Below are positions 45,401 to 53,687 of a stretch of DNA of 64,000 nucleotides, in pieces. A program made the position numbers and the translations under genes. Under the pieces are notes generated by a model. It did no database searches, was not told the DNA's origin, and saw nothing but the letters and a program-made list of their open reading frames with translations. How positions within the stretch are numbered: position 1 is the stretch's first letter; each line of letters begins with the position of its first letter. This DNA is from Pedobacter steynii (lineage in GTDB: Bacteria > Bacteroidota > Bacteroidia > Sphingobacteriales > Sphingobacteriaceae): positions 1,922,001 through 1,986,000 of the forward strand of contig NZ_CP017141.1 of assembly GCF_001721645.1 (NCBI RefSeq), given 5' to 3'.

Positions 45401-45491
45401 CTTTCACAGTAATGTTCTGTGCAAAGGCTGTGTAATTAAAAAGAAAACAGAGAAATGTTAAAACAGAAAATTTTGTAAAGATTCTTTTCAT
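42477..45491 (-). CDS. SusC/RagA-family TonB-linked outer-membrane transporter
   Basis: A 1004-residue outer-membrane channel for oligosaccharides. A signal peptide (1-25) precedes a carboxypeptidase-regulatory-like domain (about 29-112), the SusC signature DQVVVVGYGTQRK (about 115-127), a plug (about 130-240) and a 22-strand barrel ending in a typical aromatic C-terminus (NFGLNLTF). There is no STN domain, unlike the receptor at the left edge, so it is not wired to a FecR/sigma pair. Control most likely comes from the regulator at 45742. Confidence 0.96.
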   Translation of the reverse strand: MKRIFTKFSVLTFLCFLFNYTAFAQNITVKGTVTDGGDKTTIPAVSVQVKGTTTGAQTDVNGNYVISAPANATLVFTYVGYTTQEIAINNRTTVNVVLTSASNQLDQVVVVGYGTQRKIDVTGAVTSIKGEDISKQASQNAVGALQGKVAGVAITNVGKPGASPTMTIRGTGTIYGNTKLLYVVDGVWYDDINFLNPADIANISILKDASSQSIYGIRAANGVVLVTTVRGKNGDPTINYNGSVGFQKVTNQVEMANATEYAIGVNEAAKIQNVPGQEIVFNNTDLGKGTDWYKQGLRNALVTNHQISVNGATEKSSYNFSLGYLNQDGIVKKNNYKRYTARLSNDYQIFKALKIGYNVTGTASDSKDVPDAIFRDFYSASPVVPVFKSPGVYGDPSDFKLGNGSAVNPQVTLDFFNQRTKIYRATGNIFAELKFAKHFTFKTSAGGDFSQEEKRAYIPKYEATLAQRSTNSKLSIDRIENRNWILENTLTYDNKWGEHNLTVLAGQTAQQIKSNTIKGSALDVPFSSEGDLYLDLGNDRLIENTGSLSRLASYFARVNYSFNNKYMLNASMRADGASQFYGSDPWGYFPSVGAGWVISNEEFMKNQKIFSNLKLRGSWGKVGNAGIPFNPTTLTVSQVAQLIAYYGNNIANTGASIRMIVPPSLFWERSAGTDIGLEMGFMDNKLNIEADYYSRKTEQAIFDIPVLGSLGTENSTLIGNQADFRNRGFELTASWSDQTESGLKYTISGNLGINNNKVLNVTSGNNAIYKGGSGLTSGELATRTIAGRPIGEFFGYQVQGIFQTAEEIQASAQTDARPGDFRYTDQNGDGVIDRKDKVVLGNPNPKFSYGLNTNFAYKNFDLTLDIQGVAGVEVYNGNLSARFGNENYTKKMYENRWTGPGTSNTYPSADLAGRRNTATNSFYVESGAYIRMRNIQLGYTLPRELTSKWKMQKLRFFANAQNAVNLFGYRGFSPEVGGTPTNAGVDINVYPLYATYNFGLNLTF

Positions 45492-45741
45492 GCTCGTTTA
45501 AGTTTTGTTTAATTGTTTGTTAAATTTCTGTGACTACAACCGCTATTACAAAAAAAGAGCCTATACATTAATACATCAAACTACAATGTGTAGTGTTTTA
45601 AACAGCTTGTCCAAATCAGTTTTTGGACTAAAAATGAGGTTCTATGGAGGATCAGGCAAAATTATATATGGTTTTGCAAGTCTTTGGTGAAATACAGAAA
45701 TGTGGGGCTGAAATCAGGTGATGTGTAGTAATGATGTAGTC
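45492..45741. promoter_or_regulatory. Upstream region of susC
   Basis: This 250-bp interval between the regulator stop and susC contains no gene. It should hold the promoter and operator of the susCD transcript. CCAAATCAG-TTTTTGGA near 45611-45627 is a weak symmetric candidate. No clear TAnnTTTG is seen. Confidence 0.35.
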
Positions 45742-48645
45742 CTAAAGCTCCATTAAGAACTCAACAAGGTTCTTGTCGTGAGGAACTTCGAGCTTTTTAC
45801 GGAGTCTGTAGCGTCTGATTTCTACACCCCGCAAGGAAATGTTAAGTAAGGATGCCATTTCTTTACTGCTCATATTCATGTGCAGATATGCGCATAATTT
45901 CAGGTCATTTGGTACCAGATCAGGATGGTTCGCTTTTAACTTTTTGAAGAAGCTTTCATGTGCTTCATTAAAACTGCTCTCAAATAAATTCCAGTCGCGT
46001 TCATCATTCATTCCTTCATCAATGACCTTTTGAATCTTTCTCAGCTGATCTTCTGCCAATGGTTTTCCATTTCCGTCTTTTAACTTTAGGATTTCCTGAC
46101 TTAGTTTCTGCAACAACTCGTTTTTATAGACCAGGCTCATGGCAGAGTTTGCGAGTTCCCGGTTCTTACCAGCGAGTTCTACCTGAAGCTTTTCTGTCTG
46201 AAGTTTGATGATTTGTCTTTCCGTTGCCTCGGCTTCCTTTTTAAGATAGGCTTCTTTCTCTGCCTGCAGCTTTTCGGAAATGGTTTGCTGATCTTTCCTT
46301 AATTTTTTTTCGTAGAGGCGCTTTGCTATAATCAGCAATGCGATGCCGGCTAAAATATAGCAGACAATAGCCAAGTTGGTTGCATAGAAAGGAGGGAGGA
46401 TTTCGAATTCAAATGTCGTCTCTTTACTCACCTGCTCATCATTGATCTTAGCCCTTACTTTAAAGACATAACTTCCTTTACTTAGATTTGTGAAATCTTT
46501 TTGAGAGGCCGGACTCCAGTCTGACCATTGTTTGGAATAGCCTTCCAGGTAATATTGGAACGTAACTTTTGTCTGTCTGTAATAGGGTAGGGAGTAAGAA
46601 ATCCTAATGTTGTTTCTGCTAAATGGTATTTCCATCTCTGATCCGTTACTCCCAATTTCGCTCAGAGTCTTGTACGTATCAGTAATGTCCTCTATTCTGC
46701 GGATGAGTACAGCAGGTAAGGTCGATTTGCTATTTCTTTCCTGACCATCGGTTCCATTGTAAATGACGAAGCCATCGTCTACACTGATCAGATAAATGTC
46801 ATTGCTGATTTTGCTGATGTTTTCATAATACTGAACCATCCTGCCATCAAGAATGCTGAATCTATTAGAATCGATAGCGAGCTTACCTGGTTCAGTAAGG
46901 TGTACCAGGCTCATTTTACCTCTGTTGATGAACCAATATTTGTTTAACCCGGCACTAATAATTTTGTTGGAGGTCGAAAAGCCTTTTAATCCTTTATTGA
47001 GCTCTTCATAACTTTTAAATCGGTTGCTGATTTCATCATAGATGAAAAATCCCTGGTCTGAAGAGAAGACGAGTTTGTTTTCAATTTTGAAAATATTGAT
47101 GTTGTAGTCGTCAGGAAGGCCGTTTTTGTCATTGTAAGATCTGGTAGAAATGACCCTTGTCAGGTCAGGGCTTAGGCTTAGTTTGTAAAGCCCTTTATAA
47201 GCATGACTTACCCATATGTCGCCTTTTGCATCCCTTTCGACATATCTCGAAGGTTCATCGAAGCCGATGATTTTATGGTGGAATTTCCAGAGGCCTCTTG
47301 CATCTTTTATATATATGAGCAATCCGTTATAGGTTCCCTGGATTAAACAATCTTGTCCGTTGTCCAGTTTTTTTATGGTCCAGCCGCCATTTGTATTTGA
47401 TATCTTCTCCAGCTTATTTCCAGTCACTCTGAAAGTACCATTGTTGTGTCCGCAGATCAATTGTCCATCAATACTAGTCAGGTCCCATACCTGGCCCTGA
47501 GAACCGGGTATTAATTTAAAATCGAAAGAACTAAATGAGCCCTGTCCTGATACCCAGGGACTATGGAAAAGACCCTGATTGGTACCCAGATAAATGGTGT
47601 TATTGTAAATCAAACTGGAATATACTGTTCCGAATTGTCCGGTTTTATCGAAATAGAAATACAGTGGTGAATTTAACTCTACCCGGTCTATGCCATTGTC
47701 CAGTCCCGCCCAGAGGTTCTGGTCATCATCAGCATATACGCTGAGGACGGTATTGTTTTGCAGGCCACTTGATTTATTGATGCGTTGAACGATATTGCCC
47801 TGTTCATCTATAATGATCAATCCGTTTAATATGGTGCCGTAGGCATAATACTTATTTAAAATTTTTACTCCGTTATTTAACTGGTAGACTTTTAGAAAGG
47901 CATTAGCTGGTGTATTTAGGGGGCTGAAATTATTCCCGTCATAAGTAAAAAGACCATCTTTGCTCGTTCCAATCAATAGATTGCCGTTTTTATACGGCAG
48001 AATCGATAACACATCCGTTGAGTTAGTGGGATTGCTTCCTTTTAATGGGACAAGTTTATCTCCCATCAGTTCAAAGAGTCCTTCACTTAACACCTCGACA
48101 AAGAACCTTCTTCCTACCTGATGAAGAAAAAGAAAAGGTCTTGCAGCTTTTACCGTTTTTATACGATTGTTCTCATAAATATAAATGGTGTTGAAAGACT
48201 GAAAGATAACTTTTTTCCCTTCTGCACATATTTTCCAGATCTCATCTTTAACCAGGTGTTGTGGCGGAACAAGTTTTGTTAAAGAGGTATAGGCTAATTT
48301 ATTGTTTTTATTAGACCAATACCCCAGCTCTCCAAATCCACCTGTATAAATAATTCCTGAAGGATCAGCAAGTACAGACCGTACAATCTGCCTGTTGGGC
48401 ATTTTGTATTGCTGCCAGTATTTGCCATCATAGGTGAGTAGTCCCTGTGCATTCCCAAAATACATGATGCCATGTTTATCCTTGGTGATTGACCAATTCT
48501 GATTTCCGGAAAGGTAAACAGACTTAGGGTAATTTTGCACGTAAGGAACCCCGATACTTTTAATGTTTTCTGCTTTAACGGAGATTGAAATAAACGCAAG
48601 CAGGGTGTAAAGTAAAAAGTATTTCAGGTATCCGGTCTTCATCAA
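45742..48645 (-). CDS. Membrane-tethered regulator: propeller sensor, triple-tyrosine domain, LuxR-like HTH
   Basis: A 967-residue protein. A signal peptide (about 1-25) leads to a large periplasmic region of two-component-regulator-propeller repeats (about 30-680), a Y_Y_Y domain (about 690-750), one membrane segment (about 755-775), a long coiled coil (about 775-865) and a C-terminal helix-turn-helix (about 905-960, with MSSKEMASLLNISLRGVEIRRYRLRKKL). There is no histidine kinase or receiver domain, so it is not a hybrid two-component system. It lies just upstream of susC and probably senses a glycan fragment and turns on the locus. Confidence 0.9.
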   Translation of the reverse strand: MMKTGYLKYFLLYTLLAFISISVKAENIKSIGVPYVQNYPKSVYLSGNQNWSITKDKHGIMYFGNAQGLLTYDGKYWQQYKMPNRQIVRSVLADPSGIIYTGGFGELGYWSNKNNKLAYTSLTKLVPPQHLVKDEIWKICAEGKKVIFQSFNTIYIYENNRIKTVKAARPFLFLHQVGRRFFVEVLSEGLFELMGDKLVPLKGSNPTNSTDVLSILPYKNGNLLIGTSKDGLFTYDGNNFSPLNTPANAFLKVYQLNNGVKILNKYYAYGTILNGLIIIDEQGNIVQRINKSSGLQNNTVLSVYADDDQNLWAGLDNGIDRVELNSPLYFYFDKTGQFGTVYSSLIYNNTIYLGTNQGLFHSPWVSGQGSFSSFDFKLIPGSQGQVWDLTSIDGQLICGHNNGTFRVTGNKLEKISNTNGGWTIKKLDNGQDCLIQGTYNGLLIYIKDARGLWKFHHKIIGFDEPSRYVERDAKGDIWVSHAYKGLYKLSLSPDLTRVISTRSYNDKNGLPDDYNINIFKIENKLVFSSDQGFFIYDEISNRFKSYEELNKGLKGFSTSNKIISAGLNKYWFINRGKMSLVHLTEPGKLAIDSNRFSILDGRMVQYYENISKISNDIYLISVDDGFVIYNGTDGQERNSKSTLPAVLIRRIEDITDTYKTLSEIGSNGSEMEIPFSRNNIRISYSLPYYRQTKVTFQYYLEGYSKQWSDWSPASQKDFTNLSKGSYVFKVRAKINDEQVSKETTFEFEILPPFYATNLAIVCYILAGIALLIIAKRLYEKKLRKDQQTISEKLQAEKEAYLKKEAEATERQIIKLQTEKLQVELAGKNRELANSAMSLVYKNELLQKLSQEILKLKDGNGKPLAEDQLRKIQKVIDEGMNDERDWNLFESSFNEAHESFFKKLKANHPDLVPNDLKLCAYLHMNMSSKEMASLLNISLRGVEIRRYRLRKKLEVPHDKNLVEFLMEL

Positions 48646-48657
48646 CGACTAAGATAG

Positions 48658-49596
48658 CTATTTTGAAGCAACGTTTACAGGTTGAGGCACTTTTACATAA
48701 TATCCGGTTCCGTCATACGCACGTTTTCGGGGATTGGTGGTACAAGCTGTTGAGCAACATCCCTGCAATTCTTCTCCACAGGCATCACATTGAGTGATGT
48801 GTTCATTACATTCCGGATTTGCACAGTTGATCATTTTTGGTGTAACTGTCCCACAGTTAAAACATTTGGAAACGATGCTTGGATTTACCGAATTGACATC
48901 AACGGCAATACGGTTGTCAAATACATAACATTTACCTTCAAAATCTTCTCCACCGACTTCTTTACCATATTTGATAATCCCTCCGTGAAGCTGATATACG
49001 TCATTAAAACCATGGTGAAGTAATAGCGCAGAAGCTTTTTCACATTTGATCCCGCCGGTACAATAGGTCAGGACCTTTTTGTCTTTATACTGAGCCAGTT
49101 CATTGATTTTATCAGGAAAATCCCGGAAATTTTCGATGTCCAGTGTTACTGCATTTTTAAATTTCCCCAGATTATGTTCATAATTGGAGCGGACATCAAG
49201 AATGACAACGTCCTCATCGTCGATCATTTTTTGAAAATCTGCAGGCTCCAGATGTTTACCTGTGCGTTCATTAGGGTTGATGATGCTGGTGTCTCGTAAA
49301 CCTGAATGCACAATTTCGGCTTTATAACGGCAGTGCATTTTAATAAAGGAAGGTTCATCTACCTCATCGATTTTGAAATCAGTTTTTGCGAAACGTTCAT
49401 CTGCTTTGATAGCCGACATGTAAGCTTCACAAGCTTCTTTTGTACCGGAAACAGTTCCATTTAATCCCTCATTGGCTACAATAATGCGACCAACAAGGCC
49501 AAGAGATTTACAGAAAGTAAGGTGATCGGCAGCAAATTGTTCTGCTTCTGCTATGTAACTATAGCAATAGTAAAGTAAGGTCTGGAATTTTTTCAT
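48658..49596 (-). CDS. trhO: tRNA uridine(34) hydroxylase TrhO (rhodanese-like, YceA/UPF0176)
   Basis: A 312-residue cytosolic protein. An N-terminal acylphosphatase-like domain (1-95) is followed by a rhodanese domain (about 120-220) with C179 in TYCTGGIKCEKA as active residue and C185 nearby. The C-terminal third has a cysteine cluster (CFNCG, CANPEC, CDACG, CC) likely to bind zinc. TrhO hydroxylates U34 of tRNAs using prephenate-independent oxygen chemistry. It is 12 bp ahead of the regulator gene on the same strand. Confidence 0.92.
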   Translation of the reverse strand: MKKFQTLLYYCYSYIAEAEQFAADHLTFCKSLGLVGRIIVANEGLNGTVSGTKEACEAYMSAIKADERFAKTDFKIDEVDEPSFIKMHCRYKAEIVHSGLRDTSIINPNERTGKHLEPADFQKMIDDEDVVILDVRSNYEHNLGKFKNAVTLDIENFRDFPDKINELAQYKDKKVLTYCTGGIKCEKASALLLHHGFNDVYQLHGGIIKYGKEVGGEDFEGKCYVFDNRIAVDVNSVNPSIVSKCFNCGTVTPKMINCANPECNEHITQCDACGEELQGCCSTACTTNPRKRAYDGTGYYVKVPQPVNVASK

Positions 49597-49637
49597 ATAT
49601 TCATTGATACTGTTGCATACAGCGTTTAATGCAAGTG

Positions 49638-49645
49638 CAAAGTTA
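49638..49645 (-). promoter_or_regulatory. -7 promoter element of trhO
   Basis: TAACTTTG on the minus strand matches TAnnTTTG. Transcript start would be near 49634, giving a 38-nt leader. The downstream propeller regulator may be read from the same promoter. Confidence 0.45.
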
Positions 49646-49671
49646 AGAAAGATATATGATATAGGAAAAAT

Positions 49672-50457
49672 CTAAATTGAAGGGGTCCGGCCTCCGTCTA
49701 CTCTGATGCTGGTTCCTGTCACATACGATGCAGCAGGTGAAGCGAGAAAAGCAATTACATTGGCAACTTCTTCTGCTTTTCCAAATCTCGCCATAGGGAT
49801 AGTATTCACCATGTTTTTTTCCAGATCATGGGGTGCTGACTGCTGAATTTTTGCGGTCTGTTCAATTAAGCTGGTTAACCTTGCAGTTTCTGTTAATCCA
49901 GGTAAAACATTGTTTACAGTGATGTTGAATTTACCAACCTCATTGGATAATGTCTTTGCCCATGAGGCCACGGCAGCTCTGATGGTATTGGAAACACCCA
50001 GATTTGGCAATGGAGTTTTTACCGAGGTGGAGATGATATTAATAATCCGTCCGTATCCCAATGCTTTCATGCCGGGAATTACGGCTTTAGATAGAATGTG
50101 ATTCCCGATGAGATGTTGTTGAAATGCCGATTCAAAATCAGAGATGAGGGCTTCAGTAATCGGACCGGATTTCGGGCCACCGGTATTATTGATCAGAATG
50201 GAAATCCTGGTGTCTGCGACCAGCTGATTAATGGCTGTTTCAATTTGTCCTTTTTCGGAAAAATCTGCAATATGATAGCGATGTTGCTGACCTTGCTCTG
50301 TAGAAAGCTGTTGAACTGCCTTTTTTAGACTGTCTTCATTCCTGGCCATCAGAATGCAATTTGCCCCAAGTGTAGCCAATACTTTTGCTGTCGCAAACCC
50401 GATGCCCTGTGTGCTGCCACAGATTAATGCAAATTTCCCTTTTAATGAAATGTCCAT
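49672..50457 (-). CDS. SDR-family protein with altered catalytic motif
   Basis: A 261-residue Rossmann protein. The NAD(P) loop GSTQGIG (14-20) and the NNTGG motif (90-94) are intact, as is S143. The usual YxxxK is replaced: 13 residues after S143 is S156 and the Lys position is R160 (GVSNTIRAAV). The rest, including ITVNNVLPGLTETARL and VTGTSIRVDGG, is FabG-like. A subgroup with this change exists in many bacteria; activity is uncertain. It stands alone between trhO and the C1 peptidase gene. Confidence 0.85.
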   Translation of the reverse strand: MDISLKGKFALICGSTQGIGFATAKVLATLGANCILMARNEDSLKKAVQQLSTEQGQQHRYHIADFSEKGQIETAINQLVADTRISILINNTGGPKSGPITEALISDFESAFQQHLIGNHILSKAVIPGMKALGYGRIINIISTSVKTPLPNLGVSNTIRAAVASWAKTLSNEVGKFNITVNNVLPGLTETARLTSLIEQTAKIQQSAPHDLEKNMVNTIPMARFGKAEEVANVIAFLASPAASYVTGTSIRVDGGRTPSI

Positions 50458-50610
50458 ATCAGGATAAAATTAATGAAAATTCAGTATGGTGGAGGTTTCA
50501 GTAACAATATTTTTATGCTGTTGCTGGCAGGCCGGAATATTGTTAAGTTTGCCTCCGTCATTATAAATCATATCCTGATTTGTGAGGCGGATTAAATTTA
50601 AACACATAAA

Positions 50611-51807
50611 ATGACTAAAATTTCTATTAAACCGGTATTGCTGGCCGCAGGCCTTCTGTTTAGTGCCGGTAGTGGATTTGCACAAGATGATCTTGTGAAT
50701 TCACTAAAAAACAACCAAAGTACAGACAGTAAAAATAGCTTTGTTTTTACTCCTGTAATCAATGCAGAAGCAACTTCTGTTAAGAATCAAAAATCATCAG
50801 GTACCTGCTGGAGCTATAGCACGAACTCTTTTTTAGAATCTGAAATGATCCGTGCGGGTAAAAAGCCAGTCGACCTTGCCGATATCTTTACTGCGCGTAA
50901 TGCTTATATCGAAAAAGGAATTAACTATGTGCGTATGCATGGCGCCCTAACACTTGGAGATGGAGGTGCATGTCACGATGTAATCAATATGTTTGCACTA
51001 TACGGTGCGTTACCTCAGGAGGTGTATAGTGGCAGGGATTATGGAACAGCGGCGAACAAGTCTGACGATATGAATAAGCTGACTAAAGCCATCCTTGAAG
51101 AGGCGGTTAAAGCACCGAATGGTAAGCTTGATCCGAACTGGAAAAAGAAATATATTGCTACTATAGACTCATGTCTTGGTGCTGTTCCGGAAAATTTCAC
51201 ATATGAAGGTAAAAACTATACTCCAAAAACTTTCGCTAAAGAAGTGGTAGGTATTAATCCTACAGACTACGTGGAACTTTCTTCATTTACTACCGCTCCT
51301 TATTATACAAAAGCAGTATTAATGGTTCCTGACAACTGGTCTTATGATCAGGTATATAATGTGCAGATGGACGACATTACGAAAGTAATTGATAATGCTT
51401 TGAAAAAAGGATTTACAGTTGCCTGGGCTACAGATGTAAGTGAAAAAGGTTTCAGCTGGAAAAATGGTGTTGCTTTTGTTCCTGAGAAGGACTTTGACAG
51501 CATGTCTAAAGAAGAAAAAGCAACAATGTTCAACGGACCTAAAGCTGAGAAAGAAATTACTACTGAATTGCGTCAGGAAGCATTCGACAATTATCAGACT
51601 ACTGATGATCATGGAATGCAGATCACAGGTATTGCAAAAGATCAGAATGGTAAAGAATACTATATTGTTAAAAACTCCTGGGGTGTAACCAACGATTACA
51701 AAGGTTACCTATACGTAACAAAGAATTTTGTGAAATATAAAACGACAGCATTCTTATTAAACAAAAAAGGACTTCCATCTGATATTCGTAAAAAGCTTAG
51801 TCTTTAA
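50611..51807 (+). CDS. C1-family cysteine peptidase (aminopeptidase C/bleomycin hydrolase type)
   Basis: A 398-residue exported peptidase with signal peptide (1-24, ending GFAQ). The catalytic residues are C66 (SSGTCWSYS), H334 (DDHGMQITG) and N355 (VKNSWG), with Q60 as the oxyanion residue (VKNQKSSG). Bleomycin hydrolases are usually cytosolic, so the signal peptide points to a periplasmic variant. Strong terminator follows. A TAAATTTA sequence 21 bases upstream is one base off a -7 element. Confidence 0.92.
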   Translation: MTKISIKPVLLAAGLLFSAGSGFAQDDLVNSLKNNQSTDSKNSFVFTPVINAEATSVKNQKSSGTCWSYSTNSFLESEMIRAGKKPVDLADIFTARNAYIEKGINYVRMHGALTLGDGGACHDVINMFALYGALPQEVYSGRDYGTAANKSDDMNKLTKAILEEAVKAPNGKLDPNWKKKYIATIDSCLGAVPENFTYEGKNYTPKTFAKEVVGINPTDYVELSSFTTAPYYTKAVLMVPDNWSYDQVYNVQMDDITKVIDNALKKGFTVAWATDVSEKGFSWKNGVAFVPEKDFDSMSKEEKATMFNGPKAEKEITTELRQEAFDNYQTTDDHGMQITGIAKDQNGKEYYIVKNSWGVTNDYKGYLYVTKNFVKYKTTAFLLNKKGLPSDIRKKLSL

Positions 51808-51817
51808 AGAGTTATCA

Positions 51818-51867
51818 TAAAATAAAGAAGGCGGTTTCAAAATTTTGAAACCGCCTTCTTTATTTTA
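51818..51867. terminator. Perfect 25-bp inverted repeat, terminator
   Basis: 51818-51842 is the exact reverse complement of 51843-51867, with A/T runs at the base of a GC-rich core (GGCGGTTTC/GAAACCGCC). It can end transcription of the C1 peptidase and block read-through either way. Confidence 0.85.
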
Positions 51868-51915
51868 CAGAACATTTGTTCCAAAGTGTTGTTGATTTTA
51901 TGTTAAATCATATTT

Positions 51916-52887
51916 ATGAAAGTATTTGTAACCAGGGTGATTCCGGCAGAGGGGCGACAGTTAATGATAGAGGCAGGACTTGAAGTGAGGGAATGGAAAG
52001 AGAAAAGAGGACTTAGTCAGAAAGAATTGATTTCTAATACTCAGGATTGCCATGCATTATTAAGTGTTGGGACACGTCTGGACAAAGAGTTTCTACAGGC
52101 TTCTGCGCATCTGAAGGTGATTGCTTTACATTCAGTAGGGTATGATAATGTGGACGTTAAAACTGCTACTGCTCTTGGGATTCCCATAGGAAATACTCCG
52201 GGAGTATTGAGTGGGGCTACTGCTGATACTGCTTTTTTGTTGATGCTGGCAACCTCCAGAAAAGCATTTTATATGCATAAAAGTATTATAAAAGGGGAGT
52301 GGGGCTTCTTTGACCCTACAGCGGATTTGGGGATAGAGTTGAGGGGTAAAACATTAGGTGTTTTTGGTCTGGGGAAAATCGGATTGGAAATGGCCAAATG
52401 CTGCGCAGCTGCTTTTGGTATGCAGGTGATTTATCATAACAGACGTAAAAATGAAGCTGCTGAAAAGGAAGTCTCTGCACGCTGGGTTTCCTTTGATGAG
52501 CTGTTGGAACAAAGTGATGTCCTCACCGTGCACACTGCTCTGACCTCCGAAACCAGGGGTAAGTTTGACTGGTCTGCATTTACTAAGATGAAACCCCGAT
52601 CGATTTTTATTAATACAGCCAGGGGCGAAATTCACAATGAGGGCGACCTATTAAGGGCATTAGAAGAAAAACAGATATGGGGAGCAGGGTTAGATGTAAC
52701 CAACCCTGAACCCATGCGCTCTGATCACCCTTTACTGAATATGCCAAATGTATCTGTTCTTCCGCATATTGGTTCCGCAACAGAAGAAACAAGGGCCGCA
52801 ATGTCTGTGCTGGCAGCAAAAAATATCATTGCAGGTCTTAAGGGGGAACAAATCCCCTTTATTGTTAATCCCGGGGTTTATAAGTGA
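51916..52887 (+). CDS. D-2-hydroxyacid dehydrogenase (glyoxylate/hydroxypyruvate reductase-like)
   Basis: A 323-residue NAD(P)-dependent dehydrogenase. The Rossmann motif is GVFGLGKIGLEMAK (about 148-161). The catalytic Arg is in INTARGEIHNEGDL, and the Glu and His in DVTNPEP and LPHIGSAT. It probably reduces glyoxylate or hydroxypyruvate. The 3' end overlaps the convergent regulator gene by 10 bp. Confidence 0.92.
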   Translation: MKVFVTRVIPAEGRQLMIEAGLEVREWKEKRGLSQKELISNTQDCHALLSVGTRLDKEFLQASAHLKVIALHSVGYDNVDVKTATALGIPIGNTPGVLSGATADTAFLLMLATSRKAFYMHKSIIKGEWGFFDPTADLGIELRGKTLGVFGLGKIGLEMAKCCAAAFGMQVIYHNRRKNEAAEKEVSARWVSFDELLEQSDVLTVHTALTSETRGKFDWSAFTKMKPRSIFINTARGEIHNEGDLLRALEEKQIWGAGLDVTNPEPMRSDHPLLNMPNVSVLPHIGSATEETRAAMSVLAAKNIIAGLKGEQIPFIVNPGVYK

Positions 52888-53564
52888 TTCCGGGTTACTT
52901 TTCCCTTTACAAGAAATATTCTCTTAATGACTTCTCTCTGAATGACGGTATCTCCTTTAAACTCGGGGTTTAACGATCTCAATACAATCTTTCCCGGGTT
53001 CGGATGTTCAAATAATAGTTTTACCGTAGTGATGTTGTTTGCCTTTTCATCAGTTACAATGAGGTAAGCTTCTCCCCATTGGATAATGTCCCGGTTTCGT
53101 ATTTCTTTTACAATAATGATTTCTCCGCTGGAAAATTTAGGATACATGCTATCTCCATAGATGGGAAGGTAGGCGTCACAATCGTTAAAAGGGCGGTAAT
53201 TTACATAGTATTCAGGCGGCTCCTGAAAGACATGAAGTTCGCCGAAGGTGATTTCGGTAAGATTTACATTGAAATAAGGGACGCCTTCTTCCAGGTGAGG
53301 TAACTGCTCATCCGGGTTCTCAGACCTCAGAAACATTTCTCCCATACCAGTATTAAGGTATCTGGGATTGATCTTGTGGTATTCCAGAATGTCTTTTGAA
53401 AGCCTCTTTCCGATTCGTCTTCTTCCGCTTTCAATAGAAGAACAATTCCCTATATGTTTGGTGATAGGGGTGTAAAACTGAGATAAGGTCATCTGCTTTG
53501 CTAATCTGGCTTCTCTTAACCTTGCACCGGTTTTGTCGGTCTCTAAATAAATGTTTTTTCTCAT
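52878..53564 (-). CDS. HTH regulator with S24/LexA-like C-terminal domain
   Basis: A 228-residue protein. The N-terminal part (about 8-70) is a helix-turn-helix (LREARLAKQMTLSQFYTPI, then SSIESGRRRIGK). The C-terminal part (about 95-225) is an S24 peptidase fold with S139 in GDSMYPKF and K182 in TTVKLLF. No AG cleavage site is evident, so it may sense without self-cleavage. It is divergent from an unknown gene across a 123-bp AT-rich interval. Cro/CI-like phage repressors are similar, but no phage genes lie nearby. Confidence 0.85.
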   Translation of the reverse strand: MRKNIYLETDKTGARLREARLAKQMTLSQFYTPITKHIGNCSSIESGRRRIGKRLSKDILEYHKINPRYLNTGMGEMFLRSENPDEQLPHLEEGVPYFNVNLTEITFGELHVFQEPPEYYVNYRPFNDCDAYLPIYGDSMYPKFSSGEIIIVKEIRNRDIIQWGEAYLIVTDEKANNITTVKLLFEHPNPGKIVLRSLNPEFKGDTVIQREVIKRIFLVKGKVTRNHL

Positions 53565-53580
53565 AGTTTTATTTATTGTC

Positions 53581-53676
53581 TTAATTAGTTTGTCTTTTGA
53601 TTAATTATACGTAAGATTGTGTTAATTATTTAGCTAATATAATATTTTAAACTTCAATTATTATACTTTTAATTAA
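53581..53676. promoter_or_regulatory. Four TTAATTA boxes between the S24 regulator and the unknown gene
   Basis: TTAATTA occurs at 53581, 53601 and 53622, and again at 53669 (as TTAATTAA). The first three are 20 and 21 bp apart, about two helical turns, so proteins bound there would face the same side. They may be operators of the divergent regulator, though the region is very AT-rich. Confidence 0.35.
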
Positions 53677-53687
53677 ATTCATGTGTT

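Noticed and set aside
52878..53564. Prophage repressor marking a phage
   Set aside because: S24-type regulators occur in phages, but no integrase, structural or replication genes lie nearby.
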